Assembly: GCF_900113865.1 (NCBI RefSeq)
Contig: NZ_FOQY01000018.1
Coordinates: 62,001 to 126,000, forward strand
DNA length: 64,000 nt
DNA from: Streptosporangium canum
GTDB taxonomy: Bacteria > Actinomycetota > Actinomycetes > Streptosporangiales > Streptosporangiaceae
Direction of reading: 5' to 3'
Under the pieces are notes generated by a model. That model did no database searches. It had not been told where the DNA came from and saw nothing but the letters and a program-made list of their open reading frames with translations. Of the stretch, positions 16,413-24,662 are shown one piece after another. The translations under genes and the position numbers were made by a program. Numbering within the stretch: the first letter of the stretch is position 1; every line of letters begins with the position of its first letter.

Positions 16413-17216
16413 GTGACCGACATGAAGAAGACACGTCCCGAACGCCGTCAGGGAGCCGTCGTGGTCCGCGGCGACCTCGTCTCCGACTCCACCCATGACC
16501 AGCGACTTCTTGATCGCAGAGGCCCCGCCGACTGGCTGCACATGGACCCGTGGCGGGTGATGCGCATCCAGGCGGAGTTCGTGGAGGGCTTCGGTCAGCT
16601 CGCCGAACTGCCTCAGGCGGTGACGGTCTTCGGGTCCGCCCGGAGTTCCGCGGACACGCCCGAGTATGAGCTGGGCGTCCGGATCGGCCGGAAACTCTCC
16701 GAGGCGGGCTACGCCGTGATCACCGGTGGCGGGCCCGGCTGCATGGAGGCGGCCAACAAGGGGGCCAGGGAGGCGGGCGGGGTCTCCGTCGGCCTCGGCA
16801 TCGAGCTCCCCTTCGAGCAGCACATGAACGAATACGTGGATCTCGGCATCGAGTTCCGCTACTTCTTCGTCCGCAAGACCATGTTCGTGAAGTACGCCTG
16901 CGGCTTCATCGCGCTGCCGGGCGGCTTCGGCACGATGGACGAGCTGTTCGAGGCGCTGACGCTGGTCCAGACGCGCAAGGTCACCTCCTTCCCCGTCGTG
17001 CTGGTGGGCACGGAGTTCTGGGGAGGGCTGCTCGACTGGATCAAGAACACCCTCATGCCCAGCGGCAAGATCTCTTCGGCGGACGTGGATCTCGTCCACC
17101 TCACCGACGACGTGGACGAGGCCGTACGGATCATCGTCGACGCCGACCGGAACAGGGTGGAGCGGCTCAGGGAGGAACAGCGGGCGGCCCGCAACACGGT
17201 CGGTGACGCCCAATAA
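16413..17216 (+). CDS. LOG-family (TIGR00730) Rossmann protein, long form
   Basis: 267 residues. The core has VFGSARSS, GGGPGCMEAANKGA and PGGFGTMDELFE, the nucleotide-binding and catalytic motifs of the LOG/lysine-decarboxylase-like family; characterised members are cytokinin-activating phosphoribohydrolases acting on AMP-type nucleotides. The basic N-terminal 45 residues are typical of the longer actinobacterial form. GTG at 16413 or ATG at 16422 could start. A second LOG gene follows after about 9 nt, so the two are in one operon. Confidence 0.88.
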   Translation: MTDMKKTRPERRQGAVVVRGDLVSDSTHDQRLLDRRGPADWLHMDPWRVMRIQAEFVEGFGQLAELPQAVTVFGSARSSADTPEYELGVRIGRKLSEAGYAVITGGGPGCMEAANKGAREAGGVSVGLGIELPFEQHMNEYVDLGIEFRYFFVRKTMFVKYACGFIALPGGFGTMDELFEALTLVQTRKVTSFPVVLVGTEFWGGLLDWIKNTLMPSGKISSADVDLVHLTDDVDEAVRIIVDADRNRVERLREEQRAARNTVGDAQ

Positions 17217-17225
17217 GGTTTGCCC

Positions 17226-17813
17226 GTGTTCATCTGTGTATTCCTGGCATCGAGTCAGAAGATCGACAACAAGTATCTGGTCCTGGCCGAGGAGGTCGGC
17301 GCCGAGCTGGCCAGGCGGGGGCACACGCTGGTGAGCGGGGGAGCCAAGGTCTCCTGCATGGGCGCGGTGGCGCGGGCGGCGCGCGCGGGCGGGGCCCGGA
17401 CCATCGGGGTGATCCCGCAGGCCCTGGTGGACATCGAGGTCTCCGACGAGGCGTCCGACGAGCTGATCGTCACCACCGACATGCGCGAGCGCAAGGGCGT
17501 CATGGACGCCCGCTCCGACGCCTTCCTGGTCCTGCCCGGCGGCATCGGGACGCTGGAGGAGCTGTTCGAGATCTGGACGTCGCGGACGATCGGCCTGCAC
17601 GACAAGCCGCTGGTGCTCCTCGACCCGTGGGGCGTCTACGCGCCGCTGAGGACCCTGGTCGAGGGGATGCACGAGCAGGGGTTCACCCGGCCGGACGTCT
17701 TCGACGCGATCTCCTGGACCACCACGGTCGAGGAGGCGTTCCGGCACCTGGAGAAGACGACCACGCACCTGGTGCCCAGTGCCGAGGAGCTAGGCGAGGC
17801 CACGGCGGGTTAG
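17226..17813 (+). CDS. LOG-family (TIGR00730) Rossmann protein, short form
   Basis: 195 residues from GTG 17226 (AAGG 8 nt upstream); a TTG at 17220 is a less likely start. It has GGAKVSCMGAVARAA and PGGIGTLEELFE, the Glu/Arg-type active-site motifs of LOG phosphoribohydrolases (Rv1205 position in M. tuberculosis). It follows the longer LOG paralogue in the same operon. Its 3' end overlaps the oppositely oriented small gene by 24 bp. Confidence 0.88.
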   Translation: MFICVFLASSQKIDNKYLVLAEEVGAELARRGHTLVSGGAKVSCMGAVARAARAGGARTIGVIPQALVDIEVSDEASDELIVTTDMRERKGVMDARSDAFLVLPGGIGTLEELFEIWTSRTIGLHDKPLVLLDPWGVYAPLRTLVEGMHEQGFTRPDVFDAISWTTTVEEAFRHLEKTTTHLVPSAEELGEATAG

Positions 17814-18089
17814 CTCGGGCGGCCGCCGCCCGGCCAGGGACTCGGTCATCTCGACCGCCAGCCGTACCTGGGCGGGGCGGGTGGTGCGGAAGACCCAGGC
17901 GCCGGCCCAGGCGCAGACCGAGGCCGCGGCGAGCTCCGCGGCCTCGCTGCCGTCTCCGGTCAGCGCGGCGGGCGTGACGGCGACCGTGCGCCCGGCGCGG
18001 ACGAGCTCCTCGATCTCGGCGATCGAGTGGGCCTCGGCCCAATCGGGTTCACCCGGTTCATCGGGAGCGAGTACCACGAGAGCTCTCAT
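17790..18089 (-). CDS. Small hypothetical protein, faintly like the C-terminus of dihydropteroate synthase
   Basis: 99 residues from ATG 18089. The frame shows plausible coding bias. The end (SVCAWAGAWVFRTTRPAQVRLAVEM) is reminiscent by eye of the last helix/strand of FolP (AWxxAxGARVFRVHDVR). In M. tuberculosis folP2 and gpgS lie between the LOG gene and the DivIVA-like gene; here this short reverse gene is all that occupies that place. A decayed relative of folP is possible, but the similarity is weak. It shares a 24-bp convergent overlap with the LOG gene. Confidence 0.6.
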   Translation of the reverse strand: MRALVVLAPDEPGEPDWAEAHSIAEIEELVRAGRTVAVTPAALTGDGSEAAELAAASVCAWAGAWVFRTTRPAQVRLAVEMTESLAGRRPPELTRRGLA

Positions 18090-18112
18090 GCCGCGATCCT
18101 AGATCAGAGGAG

Positions 18113-18829
18113 TTGTGGCACGATTCGTATGTGCTGGTCGTACTCGCTCTCGCTGCCGTAGCCATCCTCGTAGGCGTGGTGGTGGTCGCCATGGGAGGAG
18201 GCGGCGAACTGAGCGAGTTCGCTCCCGACGTCCCCCCGCTGGATCTGCCCGCCGCCGGGCCGGTCGGCGCCGCCGACCTCATGGCCCTGCAACTCCCGGT
18301 CAGCCTCGTCGGTTATCACACGCAGAGCGTGGACGAGGCGCTGAACCGGGTCGTGAACGCGCTGGGCGAGCGGGACACCAGGATCGCGGTGCTCGAACAG
18401 CGGGTGTCGGAGCTGCTGGCGAGCAGGCTCCAGGCCCGCCAGGAGATCTACGCCGGCCCGCTGACCGCCCCGCGCACCGAGCACGAGCCCGAGGGGCCCG
18501 CGGAGTTCCCCGAGCTGTCCGAGGCACCGCCGGAGTCGCTCGCCGCCCGCGACGGCGACGGTGAAGACGTCCGTGGGGATGACGGCGCAGACGTCCGGGA
18601 GGGCGTCCGTGAAGACATCCGCGACGGCGCCCGGAAGGATGTCCGGGAGGGCGACGGCGAAGACGCCGGGGACGGCGGTCGGGAGGACGGCCGGGCGGAC
18701 GCCCGCGAGGGGGACGGCGATCGGGAGGACGGCCGGGCGGACGCCCGCGACGGCGGTCGGGAGGACGTCCGGGAGGACGGCCGGGGGCGCGACCGGCTGG
18801 GCGTGCCGGACGCGAAGGAGATCCGATGA
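18113..18829 (+). CDS. DivIVA-domain-like membrane protein with charged repetitive tail
   Basis: 238 residues. It has one N-terminal transmembrane helix (about 6-28), then a short DivIVA-like motif (LPVSLVGYHTQSVDEALNRVVNALGERD, about 62-89) and a coiled stretch. The last 100 residues are a hydrophilic Asp/Gly/Arg/Glu tail built from DNA repeats. It occupies the Rv1209 position before tag. The start is uncertain: TTG at 18113 directly follows AGAGGAG, and GTG at 18131 is in frame but has no ribosome binding site. Its stop overlaps the tag ATG. Confidence 0.8.
   Translation: MWHDSYVLVVLALAAVAILVGVVVVAMGGGGELSEFAPDVPPLDLPAAGPVGAADLMALQLPVSLVGYHTQSVDEALNRVVNALGERDTRIAVLEQRVSELLASRLQARQEIYAGPLTAPRTEHEPEGPAEFPELSEAPPESLAARDGDGEDVRGDDGADVREGVREDIRDGARKDVREGDGEDAGDGGREDGRADAREGDGDREDGRADARDGGREDVREDGRGRDRLGVPDAKEIR
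18679..18750 (+). repeat. 30-bp direct repeat, 42-bp period, inside the DivIVA-like gene
   Basis: Two identical 30-bp copies at 18679-18708 and 18721-18750, with further diverged units on both sides. In frame they code for the REDGRADAR-type tail repeats. The tail length is likely to vary between strains by slippage. Confidence 0.8.
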
Positions 18830-19383
18830 CCGAGCCCGCGCAGCCCGTCCGCTGCGGCTGGGTGAGCTCGGCCCCCGACTACGTCGCCTACCACGACGAT
18901 GAGTGGGGCCGCAGGGTCGAGGGCGACGACCGCGTGTTCGAGCGGCTCACCCTGGAGGCCTTCCAGTCCGGCCTGTCATGGATCACGATCCTGCGCAAGC
19001 GGGAGAACTTCCGGGCCGCCTTCGCCGGGTTCTCGATCCCGGCCGTGGCGGCGTTCGACCAGTCCGACGTGGACCGCCTGCTGGCCGACGCCGGCATCGT
19101 CCGCAACCGGGCCAAGATCGAGGCCGCGATCGCCAACGCCAGGGCCGCCCTCGACGTCGGCCTGTCCGACCTCGTCTGGAGCCACGCCGACCCGGCCTCC
19201 CCCGTCCCGAAGACCCTGGCGGACGTGCCCGCCCAGACTCCCGGCTCCAAGGCGCTCGCCAAGGAGCTCAGATCGCACGGCTTCCGGTTCGTCGGCCCCA
19301 CCACCGCCTACGCGCTGATGCAGGCCATCGGCCTGGTCAACGACCACCTGTCCGACTGCTGGGTGCGCGACGCCGGCAGGTAG
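18826..19383 (+). CDS. tag: DNA-3-methyladenine glycosylase I
   Basis: Base-excision repair enzyme of 185 residues that removes 3-methyladenine. The family markers are all seen: CGWV near the N-terminus, YHDDEWG, ERLTLEAFQSGLSW, RKRENFRAAF, and the zinc-site residues toward the end (GFRFVGPTTAYALMQAIGLVNDH). The ATG overlaps the upstream stop codon (ATGA), so it is translationally coupled to the DivIVA-like gene, the order of Rv1209/Rv1210. Confidence 0.95.
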   Translation: MTEPAQPVRCGWVSSAPDYVAYHDDEWGRRVEGDDRVFERLTLEAFQSGLSWITILRKRENFRAAFAGFSIPAVAAFDQSDVDRLLADAGIVRNRAKIEAAIANARAALDVGLSDLVWSHADPASPVPKTLADVPAQTPGSKALAKELRSHGFRFVGPTTAYALMQAIGLVNDHLSDCWVRDAGR

Positions 19384-19438
19384 CGCCCCCGGCGGGCCGG
19401 CGGTCTCCCGGTCAGCCCCGCCGTGCCCGAGCCGTGTC

Positions 19439-19507
19439 CGAGAGCGGTGCTCCGAGTCGTGTCCCGAGGGCCGTGCGCCGAGAGCGGTGCTCCGAGCCGT
19501 GTCCGAG
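19439..19507. repeat. 29-bp direct repeat, 40-bp period, after tag
   Basis: Two near-identical units starting at 19439 and 19479 share CGAGAGCGGTGCTCCGAG and differ by single bases after it; more decayed CCGTG/CCGAG units surround them. It lies in the 187-bp convergent gap between tag and the enoyl-CoA hydratase gene. No gene is seen there. Confidence 0.75.
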
Positions 19508-19570
19508 AGCCGTCCCCTGAAGCCGTGCACCGAGAGGAGAACGGCCGCCCCCATGATCGGCCGGACGGGG

Positions 19571-20356
19571 CTAGCGGCCCTCGAAGACGGGGCGCTCCTT
19601 GTTGAGGAAGGCGCGGGTGGCGTTCAGATGGTCGGCGGTCTTGGCGCAGGCGTCCTGGAGGTCGGCCTCCAGGGCCAGGGCGTCGGCCAGGGAACCGCTC
19701 GCGGCGGACTCCAGCGCCCGCTTGGTGGCGGCGTAGGCGCTCGTCGGGCCCTGTGCCAGCCGTACGGCCAGGGCGTGGGCCGCGGCGGCCAGCTCGTCGG
19801 CGGGGACGACCTTGGAGACGACGCCGAGCTCCAGCGCGCGGGCCGCGTCGAAGGGCTCGCCGAGCAGCAGGAGCTCGGCCGCGCGGGCCGGGCCGACCAG
19901 GCGCTGGAGCGTCCAGGACGCGCCGGAGTCCGGGGCCAGGCCGATGCCGGTGAAGGCCATCGCGAACTTCGCCCTGTCGGAGGCGATCCGCAGGTCGCAG
20001 GCGAAGGCCAGGGAGGCGCCCGCGCCCGCGGCGACGCCGTTCACCGCCGCGACGACCGGCTTGCCCATCTCGGTGATCGTGCGGATGATCGGGTTGTAGT
20101 GCGTGCGCACGGTGTCGTTCAGGCCCCGGCCCGCCTCCAGGTTGGCGGCGTGCTCGTTGAGGTCCTGGCCCGCGCAGAACGCCCGGCCCGACCCGGTCAG
20201 CAGCACCGCCCGTACGGCGTGGGCCTGCGAGGCCCTGGTCAGCGCCTCGAGGAGGTCGGCCTTCGCCCGCACCGTCAGCGAGTTCATCGCCTCCGGCCGG
20301 TCCAGGGTGATGGTGGCGACGGCGTCGTCGCCGACGGAGTAGAGAACGTCGTTCAA
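19571..20356 (-). CDS. Enoyl-CoA hydratase/isomerase family protein (PaaG-like)
   Basis: Crotonase-fold enzyme of 261 residues. The oxyanion hole and active-site regions are FCAGQDLNEH and NGVAAGAGASLAFACDLRIAS, followed by FTGIGLAPDSGASWTLQRLVG; an Asp in the latter fits PaaG-type isomerases (2-(1,2-epoxy-1,2-dihydrophenyl)acetyl-CoA isomerase). It starts at TTG 20356, overlapping the stop of the paaX-like gene by 4 nt, with GGAG 7 nt upstream. Pairing with a PaaX regulator supports a role in phenylacetate or related acyl-CoA breakdown. Confidence 0.88.
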   Translation of the reverse strand: MNDVLYSVGDDAVATITLDRPEAMNSLTVRAKADLLEALTRASQAHAVRAVLLTGSGRAFCAGQDLNEHAANLEAGRGLNDTVRTHYNPIIRTITEMGKPVVAAVNGVAAGAGASLAFACDLRIASDRAKFAMAFTGIGLAPDSGASWTLQRLVGPARAAELLLLGEPFDAARALELGVVSKVVPADELAAAAHALAVRLAQGPTSAYAATKRALESAASGSLADALALEADLQDACAKTADHLNATRAFLNKERPVFEGR

Positions 20357-21153
20357 CGGAGAGGCTCCTTCTGGGGCTCGGTCAGATGGCGGTCGACGAA
20401 CGCGGCGGCGGCGGGGAGCAGGCGGGCCGCCTCCTGCTCGAAGTAGGCCCTGGCCTTCTCACCGGGCCAGCCCGGCGGCAGGAGGTCGGCGGGGAGCCCG
20501 GGGTCCCGGAACAGGAAGTTGCGCCAGCCGTGCAGCAGCCTGCTCCGGGTGGCGAACACCCGGTCGTCGGCGGCGTCCTCGGGCAGCGCGCCGATCAGGT
20601 CGACCGCCCGGGACAGCCACTCCTCGTAGGCCGCGCCGATGCCGTCCAGATCCCAGGTCCTGGCGACCAGCGCCCTGGGGTCGCCGTCGAGCACCGCGTC
20701 GAACCGGTCGGCGCGGACGCCCTCCCCGGCGAGGAGCGCGCCGAGCTCGGGGGAGGGGCGCGGACCTATCCAGGTCGTCTCCGACAGCGGGGCGTAGCCG
20801 AGGAAGGCCAGATCGGCCTTCAGCCGCTCCCGGCGGGGCCGCTCGCGCACCGGTCCGACCACGAGTATGTGCCACCGGCCGGTCCAGGTGATCGTCCCAA
20901 CTCGGTAAATTCTCAGCGCCGTCTCGTCGAGACGGCGCACGCACCTGGGGGTGACCTCGTAGCCGGGCCCCTGCGGCAGCCGGGCGGGGGTCAGCCAGCC
21001 CTGCCGGACCATCCGCGAGACGGCGGTACGGACGGCCGGAGGGGCGATATCCAACGGTGCGAGCAGGCGGACGAGGGCGGCTACGGACGCGCGACCGCCT
21101 CGGGACCGCAGGTGGTCCCCATACAGATCGAAGAGAGCGGCACGGGCGTTCAC
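20353..21153 (-). CDS. paaX: PaaX-family transcriptional repressor
   Basis: 266 residues. It has an N-terminal winged helix (ARAALFDLYGDHLRSRGG, then PPAVRTAVSRMVRQGWL), a central domain and a C-terminal PaaX domain (RDPGLPADLLPPGWPGEKA). Family members bind phenylacetyl-CoA and derepress phenylacetate catabolic genes. I chose GTG 21153 because relatives begin MNARxALFDLYGDHL; TTG at 21189 would add 12 residues. It is coupled to the downstream enoyl-CoA hydratase gene. No other paa genes are in the window. Confidence 0.86.
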   Translation of the reverse strand: MNARAALFDLYGDHLRSRGGRASVAALVRLLAPLDIAPPAVRTAVSRMVRQGWLTPARLPQGPGYEVTPRCVRRLDETALRIYRVGTITWTGRWHILVVGPVRERPRRERLKADLAFLGYAPLSETTWIGPRPSPELGALLAGEGVRADRFDAVLDGDPRALVARTWDLDGIGAAYEEWLSRAVDLIGALPEDAADDRVFATRSRLLHGWRNFLFRDPGLPADLLPPGWPGEKARAYFEQEAARLLPAAAAFVDRHLTEPQKEPLR

Positions 21154-21342
21154 GAGGACAAGTTTGGTCGTCTGAAGGGTCTCGGACAACGGTCTTGATT
21201 GCCCGATGAGTCGATGCTGAGGCTGATCGTTCCCATTCCGAGCGCGGAGACGGGATAATAGGACATCACAGAAGACGTGAATGCGTCGGCCACCCTCGGG
21301 TCAGTCGGAGATCCGGAGCCCGAAGCAGGAAGGGATACACGC

Positions 21343-21510
21343 ATGGCGGCTATGAAGCCGAGGACCGGTGATGGTCCGCTGGAGGTCGTCAAAGAAGGCA
21401 GGGGAATCGTCATGCGGGTCCCTCTGGAGGGTGGCGGCCGGCTCGTCGTCGAACTCTCGGCGGACGAAGCCAGCGCCCTTGGTGAGGAATTGAAGAAGGT
21501 CGTCGTCTGA
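21343..21510 (+). CDS. DUF3117 small protein
   Basis: 55 residues starting MAAMKPRTGDGPLEV, with GRGIVMRVPLEGGGRLVVEL, the signature of DUF3117 (Rv1211-type). The start is ATG 21343 behind GGAAGGGA; the frame stays open upstream but that part is not conserved. Function unknown. It is highly conserved in actinobacteria and stands alone between two transcription units. Confidence 0.93.
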   Translation: MAAMKPRTGDGPLEVVKEGRGIVMRVPLEGGGRLVVELSADEASALGEELKKVVV

Positions 21511-21606
21511 TCCCGATCTGAGACACAGCGGTGTAGCCGGGCCTTATCTGATCTTGCTTGGAGAGCATGACACCCGCCATGGCCCACGCGACCGCGACCG
21601 ATGAAC

Positions 21607-21660
21607 ACGGCCCTGGCCGCCGGACCGCCCTGTGGCGGCTCGCGCCAGGGCCGTAGTGTT
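21607..21660 (+). terminator. Hairpin terminator between the DUF3117 gene and pepA
   Basis: An 11-bp perfect stem, ACGGCCCTGGC (21607-21617) with GCCAGGGCCGT (21644-21654), with a smaller GCCGCC/GGCGGC stem in the loop, followed by AGTGTTCTT. Confidence 0.8.
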
Positions 21661-21686
21661 CTTCCCGGATGATGACTGGAGTTCGC

Positions 21687-23162
21687 ATGCCCATATCTCC
21701 CTATCTGCTGCTGCCCCGCGCCCCCTACGGGCGGGGCCTGTCCGCCGCGGCCTCCCCGGCCCCCTCCGGGAGCGGTGAGGCCGCCGAGGCCCCCGTCGCG
21801 GAGGACGCCCAGCTGTTCGCGGTCCCCTTCGCGGCGGACCTCGCACCCGAGGTGGACCTACCGCTGCCCGCCGCCGCGCTGCTGGCCCACTACGAGGCCA
21901 AGGGCGAGGCCGGCGAGGTCGTCGAGGTCCCCGTCGCGAACGGTGAGACCGTCGGCCGGATGCTGCTCTACGGGATCGGCGACGGCTCGGCCGGCGCCCT
22001 GCGCAAGGCCGGCGCCGCGGTGGCCAGGCGGGGCAAGGGCAGAGACGCGATCAGGATCGTGCTGCCCGAGGGGCCGGTGGCCGCGTTCGTGGAGGGCGCC
22101 CTGCTGGCCACCTACACCTTCCGGATCGGCGAGGCGAAGTCCCCGCCGGTGGCGGTGGTCGAGTTCGTCGGTGACGGAGTCGAGGCCGAGGTCGCCAGGG
22201 GCGAGGTGATCGCCAAGGCCGTCTCCCTCGCCAGGGACCTGGCCAACATGCCCTCCTCGGTGAAGACCCCCGCCTGGCTCGCCGAGCGCGCCGCGGAGCA
22301 GGGCGTCACCGCCAAGGTGTGGGACGAGGAGGAGCTGCGCGCCGGGAGGTTCGGCGGCATCGTCGCCGTCGGCCAGGGGTCGGCCAACCCGCCGCGCCTG
22401 ATCCGGCTGTCCTACGAGCCCGAGGGCGCCACCGGTCACGTCGTCCTGGTCGGCAAGGGCATCACCTACGACACCGGCGGCCTGTCGCTCAAGCCGACCG
22501 AGGGCATGAAGTTCATGAAGACCGACATGGCCGGCGGCGCGGTCGTCATCGCGGTCCTGGGCGCGCTGGCCGCCCTCGGCGTGCGGGTCAGGGTCACCGG
22601 CCTGATCGCGGCCGCGGAGAACTCCTTCTCCGGCACGGCCCAGCGTCCCTCCGACGTGATCACCCAGTACGGCGGGCGGACCGTCGAGGTCCTCAACACC
22701 GACGCCGAGGGGCGCCTGGTGATGGCCGACGCGCTGGCCTACGCCGACGCCGAGCTGGACCCGGACGTCATGGTGGACATCGCCACGCTGACCGGGGCCA
22801 TCGGCATCGCCCTGGGCAAGGACCTCGGCGCCGTCTTCGCCTCCGACGACGACCTGGCCGCCGAGCTGGCCGGGGCGGGCGAGAGCACCGGCGAGCGGCT
22901 CTGGCGGATGCCGCTGATCGACGACTACGTCCCGGCTCTCGACTCCAGCGTGGCCGATCTGGCCAACATCGAGGTCGGGTCGTCCTACGGCGCGGGTTCC
23001 ATCACCGCGGCGCTGTTCCTGCGCGAGTTCACCGGCAAGCGGCCGTGGGCGCACCTGGACATCGCCGGCGTCGGCCGCAGCGGCGTGGACGAGGGCATCC
23101 TCAGCAAGGGCGCCACCGGCTACGGCGTGCGTCTGCTGCTGGAGTGGCTGTCTAGTCGGTGA
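21687..23162 (+). CDS. pepA: Leucyl aminopeptidase (M17)
   Basis: Two-metal exopeptidase, about 491 residues. The C-terminal catalytic domain has the metal-binding Lys/Asp in GKGITYDTGGLSLKP and MKTDMAGGA and the family signature NTDAEGRL, with DIATLTGA following. The N-terminal domain (1-160) is the usual variable macro-like domain. I prefer ATG 21687 with GGAG 6 nt upstream; ATGs at 21669 and 21672 are in frame. Its last 11 bp overlap the O-methyltransferase gene, which converges on it. Confidence 0.94.
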   Translation: MPISPYLLLPRAPYGRGLSAAASPAPSGSGEAAEAPVAEDAQLFAVPFAADLAPEVDLPLPAAALLAHYEAKGEAGEVVEVPVANGETVGRMLLYGIGDGSAGALRKAGAAVARRGKGRDAIRIVLPEGPVAAFVEGALLATYTFRIGEAKSPPVAVVEFVGDGVEAEVARGEVIAKAVSLARDLANMPSSVKTPAWLAERAAEQGVTAKVWDEEELRAGRFGGIVAVGQGSANPPRLIRLSYEPEGATGHVVLVGKGITYDTGGLSLKPTEGMKFMKTDMAGGAVVIAVLGALAALGVRVRVTGLIAAAENSFSGTAQRPSDVITQYGGRTVEVLNTDAEGRLVMADALAYADAELDPDVMVDIATLTGAIGIALGKDLGAVFASDDDLAAELAGAGESTGERLWRMPLIDDYVPALDSSVADLANIEVGSSYGAGSITAALFLREFTGKRPWAHLDIAGVGRSGVDEGILSKGATGYGVRLLLEWLSSR

Positions 23163-23802
23163 GTTTGATGGCGGCCAGGATGCCGTCGCCGAGGGGCATC
23201 ATCAGCGGGCGGAGCCGTTCGTCGGAACGGACCAGCTTGCCCAGCTCCCGCACGGCGACGGTGTCCGGGTCGCGCTGCGCCGGGTCGGCGACCCGGTTGT
23301 TCCACAGGGCGTTGTCGAAGACCACGATCCCGCCGGGACGCAGCAGGCGGACGGCCTCGGCCAGGTAGTCGCCGTACTCCTGCTGGGCGCCGTCGCAGAA
23401 GACCAGGTCGTAGCCGCCGTCGGACAGGCGGGGGAGGACGTCCAGGGCGCGGCCGGTGATCAGCCGGATCCGGCCGCCGGAGAAACCGGCCTGGGCGAAG
23501 CTCTGCCGTGCCAGACGCTGGTGCTCCGGCTCCACGTCCACGCTGGTGAGCGTGCCGTCCTGGCGCATGCCGCGGAGGAGCCACAGTCCGGACACACCGC
23601 AGCCGGTGCCGATCTCCACGACCGCACGGGCGTTGACGGCCGTGGCGAGGAAGCAGAGGGCGGCGCCGCCACCGGGCAGGATCGGGGGCGCTCCCACCTC
23701 CGCTCCGCGCTGACGCGCGGTGAGCAGGATCTCGTCCTCCGTGTGGAATTCCTCGGCATAGGCCAGAGTGGCCTCCAACGGACTTGTCGGCGTCTCTGCC
23801 AT
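23152..23802 (-). CDS. Class I O-methyltransferase (Rv1220c-like)
   Basis: SAM-dependent methyltransferase of 216 residues: VVEIGTGCGVSGLWLL (motif I), TSVDVEPEH, DLVFCDGA and GGIVVFDNALWNNRVADP, typical of the caffeoyl-CoA/catechol O-methyltransferase family with Asp metal ligands. The ATG has a strong GGGAGGAGAGG upstream. The position next to sigE matches Rv1220c in M. tuberculosis. Its substrate is unknown. Confidence 0.9.
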   Translation of the reverse strand: MAETPTSPLEATLAYAEEFHTEDEILLTARQRGAEVGAPPILPGGGAALCFLATAVNARAVVEIGTGCGVSGLWLLRGMRQDGTLTSVDVEPEHQRLARQSFAQAGFSGGRIRLITGRALDVLPRLSDGGYDLVFCDGAQQEYGDYLAEAVRLLRPGGIVVFDNALWNNRVADPAQRDPDTVAVRELGKLVRSDERLRPLMMPLGDGILAAIKLTD

Positions 23803-23877
23803 CGGCCTCTCCTCCCGCTTTCTCCGTACACAGTCATATAGGCACTGGGTCGCAGCCTAAGGGAGGCAGGCCCGATC

Positions 23878-23904
23878 GGGAACTCATGTCGCGCCCGGTG
23901 CGTT
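23878..23904 (+). promoter_or_regulatory. SigE-type (ECF) promoter upstream of sigE
   Basis: GGGAAC at 23878-23883, a 17-nt spacer and CGTT at 23901-23904 match the known mycobacterial SigE promoter pattern (GGAAC-N16/17-CGTT). It lies about 105 bp before the preferred sigE start and predicts autoregulation with a leader of about 100 nt. Confidence 0.7.
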
Positions 23905-24009
23905 GCACGGTTTAAGCGGCCTTTGCCGGTCCTGAAGGTAGTGAGTGCGCACGAAGGGACGAAACCAGGCACTATGGCGATAGCGGTGGTCCCGGAGAGA
24001 GGAGTGCTG

Positions 24010-24606
24010 GTGGAGGAGTCCGACCACCAGACGGAAGCTCCCATGCCCGACTGGACGCCTCCCACCTGGGAGGAGGTGGTCAGGAACCATTCGGCGCGGG
24101 TGTACCGGCTGGCCTATCGGCTGACCGGCAACGTGCACGACGCCGAGGACCTCACACAGGAGGTCTTCGTCCGGGTCTTCAGGTCCCTGTCGAACTACAC
24201 CCCGGGCACCTTCGAGGGGTGGCTGCACCGCATCACCACCAACCTGTTCCTCGACATGGCGCGGCGCAAGCAGCGAATCAGGTTCGAGGGGCTCGCCGAC
24301 GACGCCGCCGAGCGGCTGCGCGGACGTGAGCCGTCCCCCGCCCAGGCGTACGACGACAGCCATCTGGAGCCGGACATCCAGGCGGCGCTCGACGCGCTCG
24401 CGCCGGAGTTCCGCGCGGCCGTCGTTCTGTGTGACATCGAGGGGCTGTCCTACGAGGAGATCGCCGCCACGCTCGGCGTGAAACTCGGCACGGTCCGCAG
24501 CCGCATCCACCGCGGCCGGGCGCAGTTGCGTGAGGCGCTGGAGCACCGCGCGCCCCGTGGCGACCAATTCCCCCCGACCATCACCCGCGGGGAGGAGTTC
24601 GCATGA
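24010..24606 (+). CDS. sigE: ECF RNA polymerase sigma factor SigE
   Basis: Extracytoplasmic-function sigma factor for envelope stress. Region 2 ([29 protein letters not shown]) and region 4 ([25 protein letters not shown]) are intact. I chose GTG 24010 (198 residues) because AGAGGAG lies 5 nt upstream; GTG 24004 and ATG 23974 are in frame and would lengthen a poorly conserved N-terminus. It lies behind a SigE-type promoter and is followed by a 19-codon ORF, the zinc anti-sigma factor, an RseB-like protein, HtrA and TatB, as at Rv1221-Rv1224. Confidence 0.95.
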   Translation: MEESDHQTEAPMPDWTPPTWEEVVRNHSARVYRLAYRLTGNVHDAEDLTQEVFVRVFRSLSNYTPGTFEGWLHRITTNLFLDMARRKQRIRFEGLADDAAERLRGREPSPAQAYDDSHLEPDIQAALDALAPEFRAAVVLCDIEGLSYEEIAATLGVKLGTVRSRIHRGRAQLREALEHRAPRGDQFPPTITRGEEFA

Positions 24607-24662
24607 GAAACCACAGTCATGACGAATGTCACGACGAGCCGCTTGGCAAGGAGTGGGCATGA
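24603..24662 (+). CDS. 19-codon ORF coupled to both sigE and the anti-sigma gene
   Basis: ATG 24603 overlaps the sigE TGA (ATGA), and the TGA at 24660-24662 overlaps the ATG of the anti-sigma gene (again ATGA). The predicted peptide is [19 protein letters not shown], with three His and one Cys in positions 4-10 (HSHDECH). It could be a small metal-binding peptide or, more modestly, a relay that carries ribosomes from sigE into the anti-sigma gene so the two are made in step. Seen directly: the reading frame and both overlaps. Translation is not shown. Confidence 0.45.
   Translation: MRNHSHDECHDEPLGKEWA

Noticed and set aside
14982-17768. A 928-codon minus-strand open frame opposite dapE and the LOG genes
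   Set aside because: Its translation has no recognisable motif, while the plus-strand frames encode complete DapE and LOG proteins.
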